From Mycobacterium sp. (GTDB lineage: Bacteria > Actinomycetota > Actinomycetes > Mycobacteriales > Mycobacteriaceae): 37,249 nt of DNA. Position numbers and translations under genes: made by a program. How positions within the stretch are numbered: position 1 is the first letter of the stretch; each line of letters starts with the position of its first letter. The notes beneath the pieces were generated by a model. It ran no database searches, was not told the origin of the DNA, and saw only the letters and a program-made list of their open reading frames with translations. Where the stretch lies: contig NZ_JASBVP010000020.1 of assembly GCF_029961025.1 (NCBI RefSeq), positions 1 to 37,249 of the forward strand, in the 5' to 3' direction. Of the stretch, positions 24,702 to 31,416 are shown piece by piece.

Positions 24702-26165
24702 GTGGACACCGTTCTGGGTGTGTCAATGACACCAACCGCGGTCGGAATGGTGCTGGTGGAGGGTGAGAACGCGGACGGTGCCACCGTTGACCAGGACAAC
24801 GTCGACCTCACAAGCGTCAGCGCCGCACCCGCCTTCAGCCCCCCCGATCGGAGGATCTCGGCGATCCTCGGCACCCGGGAAGGTGCCGTGGCGGGTGGTT
24901 ACCGGTTGACCTCGACCGGGGTGGCGTGGGTGGACCCCATGGAGGCCGCTGCGCTGCACCAGGGGCTGGCTGCCCGCAAGATCGAAGACGTCATGCTGGT
25001 GTCGGCGTTTTTGGCCGCAGCCGCGCTGGCTCAGGAGATCGGCAACACCACCAACTACATCCGGACCGCGTTGCTGTACGTCGAGCCGGAGACCGCGACG
25101 TTAGCTGTTGTCGACACGGCCGACGGGTCCGTTCGCGACGTGCGCCGACGGTCACTGCCCGAAGATGACGACCAGGCGGTGGCCGAGCTGGTCGCACTGC
25201 TCAAGGAGGCTGATGGGCTGGAGACGCATCCGGATGGTGTGGTTGTTGTCGGCTGCGGTGTTGATATCCCGCTGATCAAGCCGGCCTTGGAGGCCGCGAC
25301 ATCGCTGCCGGTGAGCGCGCCCGAGGAACCGGAGATGGCGCTGGCCCGGGGCGCGGCGGTGGCGGCGGCGCATGCGCCGCTATTCGTCTCCTCTACCACC
25401 GCTCTGGCCTACGCGCAGGATCCCGGCACCGGTGCGGTAAACCCGTCCGTGCTAGCCGGATATAGCGCTGTTCGGGAGACCAGGGGCGGCATCGACTCGG
25501 GCAAGATGAACCTCGCGTATAGCGCCGTCCCTGACGGGCAAGACGACACGTACCCCGCGAAGGGCCGTGACAGCTATGGTCCAGTCGTCGGCGAACGAAA
25601 CGTCAGCACGGGCGGGTACACCGATTTTGCCGCGGAGCTGGCCGAGCGACCGACCCGTCGATCCTTCCTGGCGGTCCTGGGTGTGTCGACGATCTTCGTG
25701 GTGGGGGTAGTGGCCCTGGCGGTTTCGCTGGCGGTAAACATCCGACCGCACGTCGAGCAGAAACCGAGCCTGAGCCACAACGTCGTCAGCCCGAATCAGC
25801 AACTGCCGCCGCCGCCGCCGAAAGCTGCGGTGCCCGCCTCTGCACCCCCGGTGCCTCCAGCGCCGGCCGCCTCCCCCGCTCCGGCTGCGGCACCGGCTCC
25901 CGTCCCCGCTCCGGCTGCGGCACCGGTCCCGGCTCCCGAATACGCCCCCGCTCCGGCTCCCGTCCCCGTCGCACCTGCGCCCCCGCCGGCGCTACCGATA
26001 CCGCCGCTGATTCCGCAGCTGTTGGCACCGCCAGCCCCCGGACCGCCGGTCGCACCCTGGGGCGGCGACCACGGCGGCGAAGGCTGGGGTCACGGCCGTG
26101 GTCGCGGAGACGACGGGTTCAAGGGTCCGGGCATCGGCATCCCCGGCCTTCACCTCGGCTTCTGA
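24702..26165 (+). CDS. DUF7159-type protein with Pro-rich tail (paralogue 3)
   Basis: 487 residues from GTG 24702. GGAGGAG lies directly upstream, in the same sequence context as paralogue 1, which supports the start. The N-terminal domain has VDTVLGVSMTPTAVGMVLVEGENADG, GTREGAVAGGYRL, MLVSAFLAAAALAQ, YVEPETATLAVVDTADG, VVGCGVDIPLIKP and PEEPEMALARGAAVAAAHAPLF. One membrane segment lies at about 325-345 (LAVLGVSTIFVVGVVALAVSLA). The tail is Pro/Ala repeats (APAPVPAPAAAP) and ends in a charged, Gly-rich region (GGDHGGEGWGHGRGRG) and GIGIPGLHLGF. It follows paralogue 2 by about 160 bases on the same strand and is a tandem duplicate of it. Function unknown. Confidence 0.87.
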   Translation: MDTVLGVSMTPTAVGMVLVEGENADGATVDQDNVDLTSVSAAPAFSPPDRRISAILGTREGAVAGGYRLTSTGVAWVDPMEAAALHQGLAARKIEDVMLVSAFLAAAALAQEIGNTTNYIRTALLYVEPETATLAVVDTADGSVRDVRRRSLPEDDDQAVAELVALLKEADGLETHPDGVVVVGCGVDIPLIKPALEAATSLPVSAPEEPEMALARGAAVAAAHAPLFVSSTTALAYAQDPGTGAVNPSVLAGYSAVRETRGGIDSGKMNLAYSAVPDGQDDTYPAKGRDSYGPVVGERNVSTGGYTDFAAELAERPTRRSFLAVLGVSTIFVVGVVALAVSLAVNIRPHVEQKPSLSHNVVSPNQQLPPPPPKAAVPASAPPVPPAPAASPAPAAAPAPVPAPAAAPVPAPEYAPAPAPVPVAPAPPPALPIPPLIPQLLAPPAPGPPVAPWGGDHGGEGWGHGRGRGDDGFKGPGIGIPGLHLGF

Positions 26166-26389
26166 CGCCGGTTTAGGGTCGACATGCGCTGGTAGCCCAG
26201 GCAGTGTCCCGGCGCCCCGGGGCCATGCCGGCGGCTCGGGTATCCCATGGCCGGTGTTATGGCGAGTGGTACGGCGGGGTTGGCGTCCCAGGGTCGGTTC
26301 ACTTGGCGCAACTAACCGTCATCTGCCGTTCGTCTCTCGCTCAGCGTGATGACGCTGTCAGCTCATCGTGTCGGCGTACGCAGGGCGAT

Positions 26390-27724
26390 GTGCGCTGCAC
26401 CGTATTCGGCACCGGCTACCTGGGTGCTACCCACGCAGCCGGGATGGCGGCACTGGGACACGACGTCGTCGGGGTCGACATCGATCCTGGTAAGGTCGCC
26501 AAGCTGGCGAGTGGTGACATCCCGTTCTACGAGCCGGGTCTGCGGGAGCTGCTGATCGACAACCTCATGGCCGGTCGGCTACGGTTCACCACCGACTACG
26601 ACATGGCCGCCGGGTTCGCCGATGTGCATTTCCTGGGCGTTGGCACTCCGCAAAAGAAAGGCGAATACGGCGCCGATTTGCGCCATGTGCATGCCGTCAT
26701 AGACGCGCTGGTGCCGCGGCTGACGCGATCAGCGGTCATCGTTGGCAAATCGACCGTCCCGGTCGGCACCGCGGCCGAATTAGGAGAGCGAGCTCGTAGG
26801 CTGGCACCGTGCGGAATCGATGTCGAAGTGGCCTGGAATCCGGAGTTCCTGCGGGAGGGATTCGCGGTGCGCGACACCCTGCGCCCGGATCGCATTGTGC
26901 TAGGGGTGCAGCCAGATTCGATCCGCGCCGAGTCAGCGGTTCGCGAGCTGTACCGACCGCTTTTAGACGCCGGGGTTCCGTTCCTGGTCACCGACTTGCA
27001 GACCGCAGAGTTAGTCAAAGTGTCTGCCAATGCCTTTCTGGCCACGAAGATTTCGTTTATCAACGCGATCTCTGAGGTATGTGAGGCGACCGGAGCCGAC
27101 GTCACCATGCTGGCCGATGCGCTCGGATACGATCCACGGATTGGGCGCCAGTGCCTCAACGCGGGTTTGGGTTTCGGCGGTGGCTGCTTACCCAAAGACA
27201 TCCGGGCGTTCATGGCCCGCGCCGGCGAGCTGGGAGCCGACCAGGCGCTGACATTCCTGCGTGAGGTGGACAGCATCAACATGCGCCGCCGCACCCGGAT
27301 GGTCGAATTAACCACCAGCGCCTGCGGAGGCTCGCTTTTGGGCGCCAACATCGCCGTGCTCGGCGCGGCGTTCAAACCCGAATCCGATGATGTCCGCGAT
27401 TCGCCGGCCCTCAACGTCGCCGGTCAACTGCAGCTCAACGGTGCCACGGTCAACGTCTACGACCCGAAAGCCCTGGAGAACGCGCAGCGGCTGTTCCCCA
27501 CGCTGAACTACGCAGTGTCCGTGGCCGAAGCGTGCGAGCGTGCGGACGCGGTGCTGGTGCTCACCGAGTGGCAGGAATTTATCGATCTCGATCCTGACGA
27601 CCTTGCTGGCCAGGTGCGGGCCCGGGTCATCGTTGACGGCCGCAACTGCCTGGATATCGCCCGCTGGCGGCGGGCGGGCTGGCAGGTGTTCTGCCTCGGC
27701 CGCCGACGATGCAGCCCGTGGTAG
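26390..27724 (+). CDS. udgA: UDP-glucose 6-dehydrogenase
   Basis: 444 residues from GTG 26390 (VRCTVFGTGYLGATHA), against 443 in M. tuberculosis Rv0322; the frame is open from 26204 but the extra part is not conserved. The enzyme oxidises UDP-glucose to UDP-glucuronate with two NAD+ in the cytoplasm. The N-terminal Rossmann fold has GTGYLG at about 6-11 and VVGVDIDPGKV. The middle has the substrate-binding NPEFLREGFAV and ELVKVSANAFLATKISFINA. The catalytic cysteine is C266 in GFGGGCLPKD. The C-terminal UDP-binding domain has GAAFKPESDDVRDSPALNVA. The stop codon lies inside the first unit of a tandem repeat, so the last residues are set by that repeat. Confidence 0.95.
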   Translation: MRCTVFGTGYLGATHAAGMAALGHDVVGVDIDPGKVAKLASGDIPFYEPGLRELLIDNLMAGRLRFTTDYDMAAGFADVHFLGVGTPQKKGEYGADLRHVHAVIDALVPRLTRSAVIVGKSTVPVGTAAELGERARRLAPCGIDVEVAWNPEFLREGFAVRDTLRPDRIVLGVQPDSIRAESAVRELYRPLLDAGVPFLVTDLQTAELVKVSANAFLATKISFINAISEVCEATGADVTMLADALGYDPRIGRQCLNAGLGFGGGCLPKDIRAFMARAGELGADQALTFLREVDSINMRRRTRMVELTTSACGGSLLGANIAVLGAAFKPESDDVRDSPALNVAGQLQLNGATVNVYDPKALENAQRLFPTLNYAVSVAEACERADAVLVLTEWQEFIDLDPDDLAGQVRARVIVDGRNCLDIARWRRAGWQVFCLGRRRCSPW

Positions 27725-27883
27725 CGGGCTGTTGAGGAGGTGGCCGTTGGGTGTGAGCCGCCGACGATGCAGCCCGTGGTAGCGGGCTGTTGAGGAGGTG
27801 GCCGTTGGGTGTGGCCGCCGACGTGCAGCCCGTGGTAGCGGGCTGTTGAGGAGGTGGCCGTTGGGTGTGAGCCGCCGCGTAGC
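27699..27883 (+). repeat. Tandem minisatellite, about 58-bp unit, three copies plus part
   Basis: Units start at 27699, 27757 and 27814, with a partial one at 27871. Lengths are 58, 57 and 57 bases; the differences are a missing A at the end of unit 2 and a missing AT in unit 3. Each unit contains CAGCCCG and CGGGCTG, which form a 7-bp stem with a 6-base loop. The first unit carries the udgA stop codon, and the array ends about 10 bases before the next start codon. It resembles mycobacterial VNTR/MIRU-like loci. Confidence 0.95.
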
Positions 27884-27892
27884 CTAAGCAGC

Positions 27893-28645
27893 GTGGACTA
27901 CGCGGCAGCATTCCTGGATCAGAACCGCGCGTTTGGCGACGTTATCGGCGGCGCCGACCCGGCTACCCCGGTCCCGACGTGTCCAGGCTGGACTTTTAGG
28001 CAACTGCTTCGTCATGTCGGGCGTGGCGATCGCTGGGCCGCGCAGATCATCACCGAACGGGTCGACCACTTCCTCGATCCTCGCGCCGTGGAAGGGGGCA
28101 AGCCCCCGGATGATCCCGGTGGCGCGATCTCCTGGCTCCACGGCGGCGCGCAACGGCTGATCGACGCCGTCGAGCAGGTCGGCGTGGAAACCCCGGTGTG
28201 GACATTTCTGGGCCGACGGCCCGCGTACTGGTGGATCCGGCGCCGACTGCACGAGACAGCAGTGCACCGGGCCGACGCCGCGCTCGCCCTCGGCCTGGCC
28301 TACTCGCTCGCCGCGGAACTGGCCGCCGACGGGGTCAGTGAATGGCTCGAGAGGGTCGCTGCCCAGGCCGGATCCGAGGGTGCGCCGCCGCTCGAGGACG
28401 GCAACAGCATGCACCTCCACGCCACCGACCCCGGCCTGGGTGTCGCCGGCGAATGGACGATCACCGCCGGCAATGGCAGGATCACCTGGTCGCATGACCA
28501 CGGCAAAAGCACGGTGGCCCTGCGCGGCGCCGCCACCGACCTCCTGTTGGCACTGGCACGCCGAATCTCGGTCGCCGACAGCGGTATCGCGATGTTCGGT
28601 GACAGCGCAGTATGGCAGAATTGGTTAGACCGCACGCCTTTTTAA
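27893..28645 (+). CDS. Mycothiol-dependent maleylpyruvate isomerase-family protein, Rv0332 orthologue
   Basis: 250 residues from GTG 27893 (VDYAAAFLDQNRAF); an upstream open stretch lies within the tandem repeat. The N-terminal DinB/MDMPI-like four-helix domain has PTCPGWTFRQLLRHVGRGDRWAA and RRRLHETAVHRADAALALG; His in LRHV and His/Glu/His in HETAVHR are the usual metal ligands of this family. The C-terminal domain has the MDMPI_C-like pattern (WTITAGNGRITWSH, VALRGAATDLLLALARR). Family members use mycothiol in isomerase or transferase reactions, but most, including this one, have no known substrate. It matches M. tuberculosis Rv0332 in place and order before Rv0333 and rmlA. Confidence 0.85.
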   Translation: MDYAAAFLDQNRAFGDVIGGADPATPVPTCPGWTFRQLLRHVGRGDRWAAQIITERVDHFLDPRAVEGGKPPDDPGGAISWLHGGAQRLIDAVEQVGVETPVWTFLGRRPAYWWIRRRLHETAVHRADAALALGLAYSLAAELAADGVSEWLERVAAQAGSEGAPPLEDGNSMHLHATDPGLGVAGEWTITAGNGRITWSHDHGKSTVALRGAATDLLLALARRISVADSGIAMFGDSAVWQNWLDRTPF

Positions 28646-28709
28646 GCGGTAAATCGATTTGGGTGCGAAGTCAGGCAGCAACCGCGCTCGACGCGGTACC
28701 TTGCAGATC

Positions 28710-29084
28710 ATGACCGTATCGGAGATCGCGACCGTGCTGGCTTGGCACGATGCGCTCAACGCGTCCGACCTCGACACCTTGGTGGCCTTATCCAGCGACG
28801 ACATCGAAGTCGGCGACGCGCATGGGGCCGTGCAAGGGCATGCCGCCCTGCGTAGCTGGGCCACCGCCACCAACGCGACCGTGGAGCCCGGGCGGATGTA
28901 TGTACACGACGGTGTTGTGGTCGTCGAGCAGAAGATCACCAGCCCGGACAATCCCGCCGCGAGCAAGACCGCCGCGTCCGCGTTTCGGGTCGTGCATGAT
29001 CAGATCACCTCGGTGTATCAGCACGAGGACTTGGCGGCTGCGCTGGCTGCTACCGACCTTACCGAGGCCGACCTCGTCGATTGA
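28710..29084 (+). CDS. SnoaL/NTF2-like protein, Rv0333 orthologue
   Basis: 124 residues from ATG 28710. The sequence fits the SnoaL-like NTF2 fold: a helical start with VLAWHDALNASDLDTLVALSSDDIEVG, then beta-strands with GHAALRSWA, MYVHDGVVVVEQKIT and FRVVHDQITSVYQHEDLAAAL. This cone-shaped fold binds small hydrophobic molecules or acts as an isomerase or hydrolase; the substrate is unknown. The length and position equal M. tuberculosis Rv0333, between Rv0332 and rmlA. Its stop lies 14 bases before the rmlA start, so it is in one operon with rmlA. Confidence 0.85.
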   Translation: MTVSEIATVLAWHDALNASDLDTLVALSSDDIEVGDAHGAVQGHAALRSWATATNATVEPGRMYVHDGVVVVEQKITSPDNPAASKTAASAFRVVHDQITSVYQHEDLAAALAATDLTEADLVD

Positions 29085-29098
29085 GCAAGGGGCAACTC

Positions 29099-29965
29099 AT
29101 GCGCGGGATCATTCTGGCCGGTGGTTCGGGTACGCGGCTGTATCCGATCACCATGGGCGTTAGCAAGCAACTGCTGCCGGTCTACGACAAACCTCTGATC
29201 TACTACCCACTGTCCACGCTGATGATGGCGGGTATCCGCGATATTCAGGTGATTACCACCGCCCACGACGCCCCCGCCTTTCACCGGCTCCTCGGCGACG
29301 GGGCACAATTCGGTATCAACATCACCTATGCCCTGCAAGACCAGCCCGATGGTCTGGCGCAGGCTTTTCTCATCGGAGCCGACCACATCGGCACTGATTC
29401 GGTAGCGTTAGTATTGGGGGACAACATCTTCTATGGACCCGGCTTGGGCACTAGTCTCAGCCGCTTCCAAACGGTCAAAGGTGGAACGATTTTCGCCTAT
29501 AGGGTGGCCAACCCGTCGGCATATGGCGTAGTCGAGTTCGCTCCCGATGGAACGGCGCTGTCGATCGAGGAAAAGCCCGCCACGCCGAAATCGCACTACG
29601 CGGTTCCGGGTCTGTATTTCTATGACAACGATGTCATCGAGATCGCACGTGGGCTAACAAAATCGGCGCGCGGTGAATATGAAATCACCGATATCAACCG
29701 GACCTATCTCAATCAGGGACGGTTAGCTGTCGAGGTGTTGGCTCGCGGCGCGGCGTGGCTGGATACCGGAACGTTCGACTCACTGCTGGACGCCAGCGAC
29801 TTTGTCCGAACCTTGGAGTTGCGTCAGGGCCTGAAAATCAGTGTTCCCGAGGAGGTGGCGTGGCGAATGGGCTTGATCGACGACGAGCAGTTGGCACGTC
29901 GTGCCCACACCTTGCTTAATTCCGGCTATGGCGGCTACCTGCTGAACCTGCTGGAGCAGCGCTGA
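29099..29965 (+). CDS. rmlA: Glucose-1-phosphate thymidylyltransferase
   Basis: 288 residues from ATG 29099 (MRGIILAGGSGTRLYPIT), the same length as M. tuberculosis RmlA (Rv0334). It catalyses dTTP + glucose-1-phosphate to dTDP-glucose, the first step of dTDP-rhamnose synthesis. The rhamnose is needed for the linker joining arabinogalactan to peptidoglycan, so the gene should be essential. Visible motifs are GGSGTRLYPIT (nucleotide loop), SKQLLPVYDKP, LVLGDNIFYG (metal-binding Asp), YGVVEF, EEKP, and YEITDINRTYL. WLDTGTFDSLLDA is the sugar-binding end. Upstream and close by is the Rv0333-like gene. It converges with aspC. Confidence 0.96.
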   Translation: MRGIILAGGSGTRLYPITMGVSKQLLPVYDKPLIYYPLSTLMMAGIRDIQVITTAHDAPAFHRLLGDGAQFGINITYALQDQPDGLAQAFLIGADHIGTDSVALVLGDNIFYGPGLGTSLSRFQTVKGGTIFAYRVANPSAYGVVEFAPDGTALSIEEKPATPKSHYAVPGLYFYDNDVIEIARGLTKSARGEYEITDINRTYLNQGRLAVEVLARGAAWLDTGTFDSLLDASDFVRTLELRQGLKISVPEEVAWRMGLIDDEQLARRAHTLLNSGYGGYLLNLLEQR

Positions 29966-29980
29966 TCCCGCCGTTGCGGG
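29965..29980 (+). terminator. Hairpin at the end of rmlA
   Basis: TCCCGC-CGTT-GCGGGA gives a 6-bp stem with a 4-base loop, starting at the last base of the stop codon. There is no T-tract, as is common in mycobacteria. It sits between convergent genes. Confidence 0.45.
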
Positions 29981-30099
29981 AGCGATGATCGCGGCCGGGC
30001 GCAACCGTGATGCCCGTCGCCACCGGTGCTGAGCAGCTACCGGCGGCGGCACGTCCGAGATCCTGAGCCGGCGCGCCCGGCACCCCGATTGCCCGGTGG

Positions 30100-31374
30100 T
30101 TACTGACGGTAGCTTGCCAGGAAGTTACCCAGCCGTTCGATGGCGTTGGCAAGGTCGCGCGACCATGGCAACGTGACGATTCGCAGGTGATCCGGTGTCG
30201 GCCAATTAAATCCGGTGCCCTGAGCGACCAGAATTTTCTCCGACAGCAATAGATCCAAAACGAGTTGCTCGTCGTCCTCGATGTCATACACCTCGGGATC
30301 AAGCCGGGGAAATGTATACAGCGCGCCTGCCGGCTTGACGCACGACACACCGGGAATCTCATTGAGTTTCGCCCACGCAACGTCACGTTGCTCACGTAGC
30401 CGGCCGCCGGGCAGCACCAGGTCCTGGATGCTCTGGTAGCCACCCAGTGCGACCTGAATCGCGTGTTGTGCCGGAACGTTCGGGCACAGCCGCATGTTGG
30501 CCAGCAAGCTGATGCCCTCGATGAAGCTCTTGGCGTGATCCTTGGGACCCGTGATCACCACCCAGCCGGCCCGATACCCCGCGACTCGGTAGGCCTTCGA
30601 AAGACCATTGAATGTCAAGCACAACAAGTCCGGTGCAACCGACGCTATGCTGATGTGCTTGGCGTCGTCGTAGAGTATCTTGTCATAGATTTCGTCGGCG
30701 AGCAGCAGCAGCTGATGCTCACGGGCCAGATCCGCCATCTGAGTGAGGATTTCGCGGCTGTACACCGCACCGGTCGGGTTGTTCGGGTTGATCACCACCA
30801 GCGCCTTGGTACGCTCGGTGATTTTCGATGCCAAATCGGCGATGTCGGGTTGCCACCCCTGGGTTTCGTCGCACAGGTAGTGCACCGGTGTGCCGCCCGC
30901 CAGCGAGGTCGATGCTGTCCACAACGGATAGTCCGGCGCCGGGATCAGCACCTGGTCGCCGTTGTCCAGCAGGGCCTGCAGCGTCAGCGTGATCAATTCC
31001 GAGACACCGTTCCCCAGATACACGTCGTCGACGTCGAATCGGGGGAAGCCCTCGACGAGTTCGTAGCGGGTGACGACGGCGCGCCGCGCCGGCAGAATGC
31101 CCTTGGAGTCGGAGTAGCCTTGGGCGTAAGGCAGCGCCTGAATCATGTCCCGCATGATTACGTCGGGCGCCTCGAAGCCGAATTGGGCCGGGTTGCCGAT
31201 GTTGAGCTTGAGAATACGATGCCCCTCGGCCTCCAGCCGCGCCGCGTGATCGTGTACCGGGCCGCGGATCTCGTAGAGAACGTCCTGCAGCTTGGAGGAC
31301 TGCGTAAAGGTGCGCTGCCGCTGGTGATGGCCGCTGGTGTGCCAGGGCAGCTGACGGGTGGTCACGTCAACCAT
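30100..31374 (-). CDS. aspC: PLP-dependent aminotransferase (AspC/AlaT, Rv0337c orthologue)
   Basis: 424 residues from ATG 31374 (MVDVTTRQLPWHTSGHHQRQRTF); an ATG at 31392 adds six. It matches M. tuberculosis Rv0337c, annotated AspC but closer to the AlaA/AlaT alanine aminotransferases. It is a class I fold-type I enzyme: YLGNGVSELI, VINPNNPTGAVYS, LLLADEIYDKILYDD, and the PLP lysine in FNGLSKAYRVAGYRAGW at about K260. It moves an amino group between alanine or aspartate and 2-oxoglutarate. It lies about 40 bases after etfD on the same strand, as in M. tuberculosis, so the two are probably co-transcribed. Confidence 0.93.
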   Translation of the reverse strand: MVDVTTRQLPWHTSGHHQRQRTFTQSSKLQDVLYEIRGPVHDHAARLEAEGHRILKLNIGNPAQFGFEAPDVIMRDMIQALPYAQGYSDSKGILPARRAVVTRYELVEGFPRFDVDDVYLGNGVSELITLTLQALLDNGDQVLIPAPDYPLWTASTSLAGGTPVHYLCDETQGWQPDIADLASKITERTKALVVINPNNPTGAVYSREILTQMADLAREHQLLLLADEIYDKILYDDAKHISIASVAPDLLCLTFNGLSKAYRVAGYRAGWVVITGPKDHAKSFIEGISLLANMRLCPNVPAQHAIQVALGGYQSIQDLVLPGGRLREQRDVAWAKLNEIPGVSCVKPAGALYTFPRLDPEVYDIEDDEQLVLDLLLSEKILVAQGTGFNWPTPDHLRIVTLPWSRDLANAIERLGNFLASYRQ

Positions 31375-31416
31375 CCTGCCACTGCCATCCAATCAATTTT
31401 GCTGAACCCAGGTATT

